Shown here in pieces: positions 54,218 through 61,759 of a DNA stretch of 64,000 bases. The notes beneath the pieces are model-generated. The model was not told the DNA's origin and ran no database searches. It worked only from the letters and a program-made list of their open reading frames with translations. Location of the stretch: assembly GCA_025056255.1 (NCBI GenBank), contig JANWVT010000003.1, positions 1-64,000 on the forward strand. The letters run 5' to 3'. Source of the stretch: Bernardetiaceae bacterium (GTDB lineage: Bacteria > Bacteroidota > Bacteroidia > Cytophagales > Thermoflexibacteraceae). Position numbers and translations under genes: made by a program. Numbering within the stretch: position 1 is the stretch's first letter; each line of letters begins with the position of its first letter.

Positions 54218-57007
54218 ATGAAAAAGCTGTTTCTGTTAGATGCCATGGCGCTGATTTACCGCGCCCACTTTGCACTAAGCAAAAACCCTCGCATTACTTC
54301 AAAAGGACTTAACACAAGTGCCGTCTTTGGGTTTACTAACACATTACTGGAAGTAATTCAAAAAGAAAGACCTACTCACTTAGGAGTTGCTTTCGATACT
54401 GCTGCACCTACATTTCGACATGAGGTTTTTCAAACTTACAAAGCACAGCGACAAGAACAGCCCGAAGATATTACCGTAGCTATTCCTCTGGTCAAGCAAC
54501 TATGCCGAGCAATGGGCATTCCTGTTTTAGAGTTAGACGGCTACGAAGCCGATGATATTATTGGCACTTTTGCTAAAAAAGCAGCCCAGAATGGTTTCCA
54601 AGTTTACATGATGACCCCAGACAAAGACTATGGACAACTGGTAGAGGAAAATATTTTTCTCTACAAACCTGCTTTTATGGGGAATGCCGTGGAAATTTTA
54701 GGTCCGAAGGAAGTATGCGAGAAGTGGGGCATCAAGCGCGTGGAACAAGTAACTGATATACTGGGACTCATGGGCGATTCAGTGGATAACATTCCCGGTA
54801 TACCCGGTATTGGTGAAAAAACAGCTGCCAAACTCATTGCTGAGTTTGATACCATAGAAAACCTATTGGCAAATGCTGACAAATTAAAAGGCAAACAAAG
54901 AGAAAATATTCTGCAATATGCAGAACAAGGACGCATGTCGAAACAATTGGCAACCATTAATACACAAGTGCCTTTGCCATTTTCAGAAGAACAACTGCAA
55001 CTGCACATTGAAAAAAGCGAGCAGTTGCGTCAACTATTAGATGAATTAGAGTTTAGAACTATTAAAAAGCGCATTTTCGGAGACCAAGCAGCTCATGAAA
55101 ACAATACTCACCCGCAGATAGCTGCTGCAACAGCACCCATTTCGTTATTTGAGCAGGCTTCCTCCAAAGAACTGACAACCACACTTCCAACTTCCCAAGA
55201 AAAACAATCGATTCGAACAACCGCAGCTGACTACCACATAGTAGATACGCCCGCCCTCCGCCAGCAACTAATTCGCTTTTTGGCACTGCAACCAATGTTT
55301 TGCTTCGATACAGAAACTACCTCCGAAAATGCCTATGAAGCAGAAATAGTTGGGCTGTCGTTTTGCTATCGCAAAGGAGAAGCCTTCTATGTGCCACTCC
55401 CTGAAAGTCGAGAAGTAGCCACAGCTATTCTACAAGAGTTTGAAACGATTTTAGCCGATGAAAAAATTGGCAAAATTGGGCAAAATTTGAAATACGATAT
55501 CATTGTGCTAGCAAATTATGGCATCCAAGTAAAAGGCGAACTGTTCGATACCATGCTGGCACACTACCTCATTGAACCCGAAGGCAGGCATGGCATGGAC
55601 ATCATGGCAGAAAATTACTTAAACTACCAACCCATTAGCTACGACGAGCTGACCATGCGCGGCAAGTTGACTATTCGCCAAGTACCTCTTGCCGATTTGG
55701 CAGAGTACGCTGCCGAAGACGCCGATATTACTTTCCAACTAAAAGAAAAATTTGCACCCCTACTCAAAAAAGATAACTTGGAAATGCTTTTTCGCGAGGT
55801 AGAAATGCCATTGGTGCAAGTGTTGGCAGATATGGAGCAGGCAGGTGTGCGCATAGATACCCAAGCTTTAGCTGCTTATTCTCAGGAGCTAGAAATCGAC
55901 ATTCGCGCTGCCGAACAGCGGGTTTATGCCGACGCGGGCGAAGTATTCAACATTGGTTCGCCTAAGCAACTGGGGCAAATTTTGTTTGAAAAGCTCAAAC
56001 TGGTCGAAAAACCCAAAAAAACTGCCACCGGACAGTACGCCACAGGCGAAGAAATTTTGGTGCAGTTAGCTGCCGAACATCCTATTGCACAACATATTTT
56101 AGACTTTAGGCAGTTGCAAAAACTCAAATCTACCTACGTAGATGCACTGCCACAACTACTCAGCCCTCGGGACGGTCTGATACATACCACCTACAACCAA
56201 GCCGTAGCCGCCACAGGCAGGTTGAGCAGTAATAATCCTAACTTGCAAAATATTCCTATTCGCACCGAAAAAGGTCGTGAAATTCGCCGTGCCTTCGTGC
56301 CGCGCAGCCCAGAATACGTGCTCATGTCTGCCGACTACTCGCAAATTGAGCTGCGCATCATGGCATCGTTCAGCAAAGACGAGTCCATGATAGAAGCCTT
56401 CAGACAAAAACGCGACATTCATGCCGCCACAGCTGCCAAAATTTTTAAAGTACCAATAGAAAAAGTAGACAGTGAGATGCGTCGCCGTGCTAAAACGGCT
56501 AATTTTGGCATCATCTATGGCATTTCTGCATTTGGTTTAGCACAAAGACTCAACATCCCACGAAAAGAAGCAACCGAACTAATTAACGCCTACTTTACCG
56601 AATTCCCCGCAGTAAAAAGATATATGGAGCACATTGTGCAACTTGCACACCAACGCGAGTATGTGGAAACCGTTCTCAAACGCCGCCGCTACCTGCGCGA
56701 TATCAACAGCCGCAACTTTACACAACGCAGCTTTGCCGAACGAAATGCCATCAATGCTCCTATTCAAGGCAGCGCTGCCGATATTATCAAAATTGCTATG
56801 ATTAAAATTCACAATTGGATGAAAAAAAGTAACTTACGCTCAAAAATGATACTGCAAGTGCACGACGAACTAGTTTTCGACGTGCATTACACAGAAGTGG
56901 AAATAATGAAAACACATGTGAAACAACTTATGGAGTCTGCTTTTACACTAGAAGTGCCACTGGAAGTAGAAGTAGGTATCGGTAAGAATTGGTTAGAAGC
57001 ACATTAA
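54218..57007 (+). CDS. polA: DNA polymerase I
   Basis: A 929-residue repair and Okazaki-maturation polymerase with all three activities apparently intact. The 5' nuclease domain (1-290) shows LDAMALIYRAHFAL, ELDGYEADDIIGT and MGDSVDNIPGIPGIGEKTAA. The 3'-5' exonuclease keeps its acidic sites: CFDTETTS, GQNLKYDIIV and YAAEDADITF. The polymerase has motif A SADYSQIELRIMA, motif B RRRAKTANFGIIYGISAFG (Phe discriminating against dideoxynucleotides) and motif C QVHDELVFDV. I took ATG 54218; an in-frame GTG 33 bases upstream is less likely. A STAS-like gene follows 22 bases later. Confidence 0.97.
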   Translation: MKKLFLLDAMALIYRAHFALSKNPRITSKGLNTSAVFGFTNTLLEVIQKERPTHLGVAFDTAAPTFRHEVFQTYKAQRQEQPEDITVAIPLVKQLCRAMGIPVLELDGYEADDIIGTFAKKAAQNGFQVYMMTPDKDYGQLVEENIFLYKPAFMGNAVEILGPKEVCEKWGIKRVEQVTDILGLMGDSVDNIPGIPGIGEKTAAKLIAEFDTIENLLANADKLKGKQRENILQYAEQGRMSKQLATINTQVPLPFSEEQLQLHIEKSEQLRQLLDELEFRTIKKRIFGDQAAHENNTHPQIAAATAPISLFEQASSKELTTTLPTSQEKQSIRTTAADYHIVDTPALRQQLIRFLALQPMFCFDTETTSENAYEAEIVGLSFCYRKGEAFYVPLPESREVATAILQEFETILADEKIGKIGQNLKYDIIVLANYGIQVKGELFDTMLAHYLIEPEGRHGMDIMAENYLNYQPISYDELTMRGKLTIRQVPLADLAEYAAEDADITFQLKEKFAPLLKKDNLEMLFREVEMPLVQVLADMEQAGVRIDTQALAAYSQELEIDIRAAEQRVYADAGEVFNIGSPKQLGQILFEKLKLVEKPKKTATGQYATGEEILVQLAAEHPIAQHILDFRQLQKLKSTYVDALPQLLSPRDGLIHTTYNQAVAATGRLSSNNPNLQNIPIRTEKGREIRRAFVPRSPEYVLMSADYSQIELRIMASFSKDESMIEAFRQKRDIHAATAAKIFKVPIEKVDSEMRRRAKTANFGIIYGISAFGLAQRLNIPRKEATELINAYFTEFPAVKRYMEHIVQLAHQREYVETVLKRRRYLRDINSRNFTQRSFAERNAINAPIQGSAADIIKIAMIKIHNWMKKSNLRSKMILQVHDELVFDVHYTEVEIMKTHVKQLMESAFTLEVPLEVEVGIGKNWLEAH

Positions 57008-57029
57008 CTTTAACTAAATAAAACATAAC

Positions 57030-57479
57030 ATGAAAGCAACACAAACTAATCAACCTATGTACAACAGGCAAATTGTCTGGGAATCGAACAGAATGAAAAT
57101 TTTCTTTTACCCAGAGGAAAAAATGTTTGAAATTTCGCTGCTTCACTATTTCGAGGAAACAGAGCTTTTTAAGAAAGACTTAGAGCACTTTCTAAAAGTA
57201 CTTCACCAGTGGAAGCCTACCAAAAATATTTGGGACATGCGAGCGTTTCAAATTGTACTCGACAACTCGCTACAAGCGTGGATTGATGAACACATCAACC
57301 GTTTTGAAGTAGCAGCCGGCGTAATAGCAGAAGCATTTGTGATTAATCCCAATGACTTGATTACTGAACTGGGAGTAGAACAAGTGATGAGCGAAGAGTA
57401 CGGAAATCAAATTGTTACGCGCATGTTTTCGAATAAAGAACAAGCCTTTGTATGGCTCAAAAACTTTTCTAAGGCATAG
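57030..57479 (+). CDS. STAS/SpoIIAA-like small protein A
   Basis: 149 residues, cytoplasmic, no named family recognised. The alternation of strands and helices (WESNRMKIFFYPEEKMFEI, LKVLHQWKPTKNIWDMRAFQ, ALINRF-like amphipathic segments, then AEAFVINP) resembles the SpoIIAA/STAS-like proteins common in Bacteroidota. It starts 22 bases after polA with no terminator seen, so it may be read through from polA. It resembles the protein at 57673 in layout, though not strongly in sequence. Confidence 0.6.
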   Translation: MKATQTNQPMYNRQIVWESNRMKIFFYPEEKMFEISLLHYFEETELFKKDLEHFLKVLHQWKPTKNIWDMRAFQIVLDNSLQAWIDEHINRFEVAAGVIAEAFVINPNDLITELGVEQVMSEEYGNQIVTRMFSNKEQAFVWLKNFSKA

Positions 57480-57661
57480 CATACCTTGAAAAAGGTTTGC
57501 CATACTTAAACCAAACACGCTCAACTATGCAGCAAGCCAGACCATTATTTTTAATTGCAGAAAAGAAAATAAAATCACCCAACACGCGAAATTAACAAAC
57601 AAAAAAATTTACTTAAACCAAATTTTCCTTTAACGCAACATCTTTTTATTACATATCAACC

Positions 57662-57670
57662 TATTTTTGC
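57662..57670 (+). promoter_or_regulatory. -7 element directly before the 57673 start
   Basis: TATTTTTGC matches TAnnTTTGY exactly and ends 2 bases before ATG 57673. If used, the transcript would begin at or next to the start codon. Confidence 0.35.
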
Positions 57671-57672
57671 TT

Positions 57673-58134
57673 ATGAAAAAAGTTTTCGAAAACTTTTTTG
57701 CTGAAATTTACGACATTAGCGACGAGATTCCGCACACAGTTTTTGCCTATTGGAAAGGTTTTTTAACTTTGGAGAACCAAGATGCGGTAGATGCTTGCCA
57801 ATTTTCGTTAGATTATTTCAAAGAAGCAGGCATTAAGGTCATGATTTCTGACCATGTGCATTTGGAAGGTGCTACTGTAGAGTTTTTAGATTGGTTGCAT
57901 GCTTATTACTTTCCCACTTGTGTGGCTAACGGGCTGCTATCGGAAATTGTGCTGGAATCGGCACATGACATTGGCAATATTACACTTGATTTGATGTATG
58001 ATAAAGAAGATTTACAAAAATATCTGAAAGCCAACACCCTTTATACTCCCAAAGTTAAAGGATTGGATAAAGCTAAACAACTTGCACGAGCTATTGTAGA
58101 AGAAGCATACCAAACCAACTGCGCGAATGGCTAA
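57673..58134 (+). CDS. STAS/SpoIIAA-like small protein B
   Basis: 153 residues from ATG 57673. Pattern: strand HTVFAYWKGFLTLENQDAVD, a helix, strand KVMISDHVHLEG, then FLDWLHAYYFPTCVANGLLS and a C-terminal helical tail. The layout matches protein A (an exchange helix, an Asp-rich turn, then a W-containing helix), so the two may be distant paralogues. A role in binding or regulation is a guess from fold. The last 8 bases overlap the DUF2237 gene, so these two are coupled. Confidence 0.6.
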   Translation: MKKVFENFFAEIYDISDEIPHTVFAYWKGFLTLENQDAVDACQFSLDYFKEAGIKVMISDHVHLEGATVEFLDWLHAYYFPTCVANGLLSEIVLESAHDIGNITLDLMYDKEDLQKYLKANTLYTPKVKGLDKAKQLARAIVEEAYQTNCANG

Positions 58135-58483
58135 AAATGTTTTAGGCAAGGAGCTCATTCCTTGTAGTTTCGAACCACTTACTGGCTACTATCGCGATGG
58201 ATGCTGCCACACCGGCGAAGAGGATTTAGGAGCGCATACTGTTTGCGCTATTGTAACCGAAGAGTTTTTACAATTTTCACGCAGGCGCGGCAACGACCTC
58301 ATAACCCCTCGCCCAGAATATCGCTTTCCCGGCTTAAAACCGGGCGACAGGTGGTGTTTGTGTGCCTTGCGTTGGGTAGAAGCATACCGAGCAGGCGTGG
58401 CACCTCCCATCATTTTAGAAGCCACGCATGAAAAAACCTTGCAGTATGTATCATTAGACGTATTGATAGAATATTCTGTTTAA
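58127..58483 (+). CDS. DUF2237 family protein
   Basis: A 118-residue cytoplasmic protein with nearly every mark of DUF2237: NVLGKELIPCSFEPLTGYYR, DGCCHTGEEDLGAHTVCAIV, EFLQFSRRRGNDLITPRPEY and FPGLKPGDRWCLCALRWVEA. Conserved Cys and His suggest a metal or redox site, but no function is established. It starts inside the end of the STAS-like gene (8-base overlap) and its stop overlaps the convergent thioesterase stop by 4 bases. Confidence 0.93.
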   Translation: MAKNVLGKELIPCSFEPLTGYYRDGCCHTGEEDLGAHTVCAIVTEEFLQFSRRRGNDLITPRPEYRFPGLKPGDRWCLCALRWVEAYRAGVAPPIILEATHEKTLQYVSLDVLIEYSV

Positions 58484-58902
58484 GGATTCATGGTCTGCTG
58501 CAAGCGTTCTTTATAGATAGCTGCAATAGGGGCAGAGGTTTTGTTTCTAAAATCGAACCCAACAAGCACGAAGGTAGCATCTGCCATAATCCGCCACGCA
58601 CTCCCCTCAGGTTCAGCAAGAATGCCGCTGAACGTGAGGCTTTTATTGCCAATGTGGGTACATTGTAAAAAACTGTACAGTTCTGCTTGATAACCAATGG
58701 GCAGCCGATAGTTAATATTGGCATTGGCAACTACTAGCCCATCTTGTTCCCAGTTCCAGTGCAACACTTCGTTGAGAAAGCGAATGCGTGTTTCCTCAAA
58801 GTAAGTCATCACAGTGGCGTTGTTCACCATGCGTGCTTCATCAAGGTCTGACCATCTTTTGTCTAATTTTATCTTGAAATAATACTGTTTTTCCAGATTC
58901 AT
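58480..58902 (-). CDS. Acyl-CoA thioesterase, hotdog fold (YbgC/4HBT type)
   Basis: A 140-residue hotdog-fold thioesterase. The N-terminal KRWSDLDEARMVNNATVMTY corresponds to the D-x-x-x-H/N active segment (RWSDLDEARMVNN), with Asn where 4-hydroxybenzoyl-CoA thioesterases often have His. ANINYRLPIGY and LTFSGILAEPEG follow. It would hydrolyse acyl-CoA esters in the cytoplasm. Monocistronic. Confidence 0.87.
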   Translation of the reverse strand: MNLEKQYYFKIKLDKRWSDLDEARMVNNATVMTYFEETRIRFLNEVLHWNWEQDGLVVANANINYRLPIGYQAELYSFLQCTHIGNKSLTFSGILAEPEGSAWRIMADATFVLVGFDFRNKTSAPIAAIYKERLQQTMNP

Positions 58903-58937
58903 ACAGTTTGAAAATTAGGTTTTTTGAAAAACTATGT

Positions 58938-58946
58938 TATTTTTGT
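58938..58946 (+). promoter_or_regulatory. -7 element upstream of the 58996 gene
   Basis: TATTTTTGT matches TAnnTTTGY exactly, 49 bases before ATG 58996. TTTG motifs occur at 27 and 11 bases upstream, neither at the ideal spacing. Confidence 0.4.
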
Positions 58947-58995
58947 CGCGTGGAAATAGCGCAAAGCTATTCCAAACAAACTACATAATTAGGAT

Positions 58996-59742
58996 ATGGT
59001 ATTTTTACGACGATGTTTTTGGAAAGGAGCGTGTTTGCTTCTTTTACTGTCGGCGAGTTGTAAGCTGCTTCATCCAACTTCAGCGTTCGTGAATAGCCAA
59101 CCTGTTCAAGAAACAACCAATACTGTAAATGTTTTAAGTCTACCCACTCTACCTCCTCGTTGGACCTTTACCCTTCCTCCTGTTACCGCCTGTCCAACAC
59201 CTGTTTTCAACCCACCTACTCTTTGGCAGCCCGAGCCTTGTGAATTACTCCGCGACAGCATCATTCTGTTTGCCAAGCAACATATCGGCAAACCCTACCG
59301 CCATGCAGGCAAAGGACCCAAAGCATTTGATTGCTCGGGTTTCACGTCTTTTGTTATGCGGCATTTTGGTTATTACCTTCCTCCTTCTTCTGCTGCACAA
59401 GCCACTTTTGGTACGCCCATAGATATTGCACAGGCACGTAAAGGTGATTTGATTTTCTTTGGAAACAAAGACCGAAAAGGACGCTATCGCATTAACCATG
59501 CTGCACTGGTTATTTCAGAAGCAGATGAAGAACTGACCATGATTCATGCCGCCCGACGTGGCATTACCATAGAACAGGTAAGCAATGTCAATTGGCAGTC
59601 ATACTACGGACGTAAATTAGTTGGGGCACGGCGCATCATCCACGAAGGCATCATACCGCCTGTTTTAGCAACTTTGGAATGGACAGTAGCAGAAAATCAG
59701 CTTGCTGATACTACAAGTTGTGCCACCCGAGGGGTTAATTAG
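58996..59742 (+). CDS. NlpC/P60 (C40) peptidase lipoprotein
   Basis: 248 residues. A lipobox LSASC gives lipidated Cys22; a Pro/Thr-rich linker (30-80) follows. The NlpC/P60 domain (about 85-225) has Cys113 in [10 protein letters not shown], His in INHAALVIS and MIHAARRGI. It should hydrolyse peptidoglycan stem peptides from the outer membrane, unlike the cytoplasm-type homologue at 9348. The last 20 residues are an unremarkable tail. The 3' end overlaps the convergent DUF3109 gene by 8 bases. Confidence 0.92.
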   Translation: MVFLRRCFWKGACLLLLLSASCKLLHPTSAFVNSQPVQETTNTVNVLSLPTLPPRWTFTLPPVTACPTPVFNPPTLWQPEPCELLRDSIILFAKQHIGKPYRHAGKGPKAFDCSGFTSFVMRHFGYYLPPSSAAQATFGTPIDIAQARKGDLIFFGNKDRKGRYRINHAALVISEADEELTMIHAARRGITIEQVSNVNWQSYYGRKLVGARRIIHEGIIPPVLATLEWTVAENQLADTTSCATRGVN

Positions 59743-60325
59743 TTTCGGTGTTGTTATTTTTTATTCGCTCTTCAATGGCTTGTTCCAAGGCTGTATACCA
59801 CTCTTCGCCATAGGCACGAACAAGGGCATCTTTTAGAAAAACATACAGTGGTACGCCCAGTTGGCTCCCCAGAGCGCAAGCACTGCTGCAAATATGCCAA
59901 CGATGATAGTTCAGCGCATCGTAGTCGCCATACTTACTCACGCGAATGGGGTACAAATGGCAGGAAAGTGGTTTGCGAAAAGTAGTTGTACCAGCTAAAT
60001 AAGCCTGCTCGATACCACACTTGAGAATACCTTTTTCATTGGAAACAGCATAAGCACATATACCATTGGGCTGTAGTGGAGTGGTATAGTCGCCTTCTTG
60101 GTCTATCACATATGCTCCTTGTTTTTCAATGGTTGCAATACCTTGCGGGGTCAAAAAAGGTTTGATGCTTTCAAAAATTTGTTCCAATATAGGCAATTCA
60201 TCTGCCAACAAGGGGGCACCGCTATCGCCCTCTACACAACAGGCTCCTTTGCATTTTTCAAGATGACAAACAAAAAACTTTTCAGCAATGTCATCGCTCA
60301 ATATGGTTTGTTGCACAACAAGCAT
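59735..60325 (-). CDS. DUF3109 family Cys-rich protein
   Basis: A 196-residue cytoplasmic protein. Cys clusters are conserved as in DUF3109/YkgJ-like zinc or iron-sulfur proteins: [19 protein letters not shown] at the N-terminus, GICAYAV and [12 protein letters not shown] in the middle, then [11 protein letters not shown] and [10 protein letters not shown]. Function unknown; metal binding is inferred from the Cys pattern. Monocistronic, with a 543-base gap upstream. Confidence 0.9.
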   Translation of the reverse strand: MLVVQQTILSDDIAEKFFVCHLEKCKGACCVEGDSGAPLLADELPILEQIFESIKPFLTPQGIATIEKQGAYVIDQEGDYTTPLQPNGICAYAVSNEKGILKCGIEQAYLAGTTTFRKPLSCHLYPIRVSKYGDYDALNYHRWHICSSACALGSQLGVPLYVFLKDALVRAYGEEWYTALEQAIEERIKNNNTETN

Positions 60326-60868
60326 AAAAGAACAGATTTGAGTAAGGCAGCCTAATGCTGATGATTAAGTAAGTGCCACACCAGTTTTTCAGTCAGTAAC
60401 AAAGCCGTACATAAAAACCAATGTCCATGCAAATATAAGCAAGACCAACGGCAAATTTTTTAAACAAATTGAGCAAATGAAAAAATGCACCCAGTTACTG
60501 AAATAACTATGCAAGCCCAATGTATGTTATAACAACATGCAGAGCATCCATAACTGCCCTTCCAAATTAAAATTGCTGAATACATATTGATGGGTTTCAG
60601 CAAATCGTTTGCAGTATACAAACAACAAGGCTTTACATTGGGCACATGGCACTGGTAGCAAATGTTCTAAGTTGTTTAGTTGCCCAAGCACTTGGGCAAG
60701 TTAAATCGGAATTGGTTTGAAGCAATACTACAGGGTCCTAAAAACTTACTGGGCTTATGAGTAGCTCACTTCTATGTTGTTGTGTGGTTCTTTTATGATT
60801 GCCAAGTGTGCCGACTAACTTTTTCCATAAAAAATGAAGTAGGTTTGTATAAACAAACGCAATTAACG
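60326..60868. other. 543-bp divergent intergenic region with inverted repeats, no gene
   Basis: Between DUF3109 (minus) and prmA (plus). Structure: GCCCAATGTA (60515-60524) inverted as TACATTGGGC (60634-60643); the palindrome TGTTATAACA (near 60525); and TTGCCCAAG-CA-CTTGGGCAA (60681-60700). None has a T-tract. Short frames here have no protein pattern. Confidence 0.5.
60681..60700. promoter_or_regulatory. Perfect 9-bp palindrome with 2-base spacer
   Basis: TTGCCCAAG and CTTGGGCAA flank CA, about 170 bases before prmA. The symmetry without T-tract fits an operator for a dimeric regulator, regulator unknown. Confidence 0.4.
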
Positions 60869-61726
60869 ATGCCAAAAGCCTACACTGTACTTACCATTGG
60901 TGCGCCTGAGGACCTATCTGATATACTCAAGGCAGAGCTTTCGCTACTGGGCTTCAATATTTTTTTGGATTTAGAGAATGGAGCATTTGAAACGGCTATT
61001 GAATCTGATTCTTTCGACTGTGCAGCTACAGAGGAAATCATCAGCCGCTATGGCGGTGGCAGTGCTGGCATCCAAATGGTAGTGCGACATGAAGCGCAAC
61101 AAAACTGGAATACTCTGTGGGAAACCCATTATCCGCCCGTAATAGTAAACGATTATTGTATTGTTCGGGCGGCTTTTCACGAGCCAATGACTAACCGCTT
61201 AGGCAAACCCTATCTGTACGACTTAGTCATCACTCCCCAAATGTCATTTGGTACGGGACATCACGAAACTACCTCTCAAATGCTCGCCCTCATTCTGGAT
61301 TTGGATTGCCAAGGCAAACGCGTTGCCGATTTTGGATGTGGCACTGGCATCTTGGCAATTTTAGCCCTCAAAAAAGGAGCAGCCCTCGCCGATGGCTGTG
61401 ACATAGAAGACTGGTCGGTTGAAAGCGCTGCCGAAAACGCCCAACTCAATGGCGTACTAATGCGTACCTACGTAGGAACTGCCGCCGAATGTGGCAGGGC
61501 TCCCGGTTTTTATGACCTGATTTTTGCTAATATTAATTTAGCCGTGCTACTGGCTGAATTGCCTACCTATGCGCAATTGCTTGCTCCAAAGGGCAAACTG
61601 TTGCTAAGCGGTTTTTACGTAAGTGATATTGCCGTATTGCAAGAAGCCTGCCGTCAGCAAGGGCTTACTATGGAGCGACAAAGTGAAAAAAACAACTGGG
61701 CAGCTTTGCAATTCAAAAAACAATAG
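60869..61726 (+). CDS. prmA: Ribosomal protein L11 methyltransferase
   Basis: A 285-residue S-adenosylmethionine enzyme that methylates ribosomal protein L11. The N-terminal substrate domain is followed by a Rossmann methyltransferase: ITPQMSFGTGHHETTSQML, motif I VADFGCGTGILAI, and FYDLIFANINLAVLLAEL. ATG 60869 (MPKAYTVLTIGAP) is the family-like start; the frame opens upstream at 60782. Slightly shorter than enterobacterial PrmA, as usual in Bacteroidota. The next gene starts 33 bases on, with a promoter inside the end of prmA. Confidence 0.94.
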   Translation: MPKAYTVLTIGAPEDLSDILKAELSLLGFNIFLDLENGAFETAIESDSFDCAATEEIISRYGGGSAGIQMVVRHEAQQNWNTLWETHYPPVIVNDYCIVRAAFHEPMTNRLGKPYLYDLVITPQMSFGTGHHETTSQMLALILDLDCQGKRVADFGCGTGILAILALKKGAALADGCDIEDWSVESAAENAQLNGVLMRTYVGTAAECGRAPGFYDLIFANINLAVLLAELPTYAQLLAPKGKLLLSGFYVSDIAVLQEACRQQGLTMERQSEKNNWAALQFKKQ

Positions 61727-61731
61727 TGCGT

Positions 61732-61740
61732 TATTTTTGA
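61732..61740 (+). promoter_or_regulatory. Promoter of the large exported protein gene
   Basis: TATTTTTGA (61732-61740) fits TAnnTTTG; a TTTG lies at 61705-61708, 23 bases before it, a little over the usual 19-21. The leader would be about 14 bases. Confidence 0.4.
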
Positions 61741-61759
61741 GTAGATTTTGGCTTATTTT

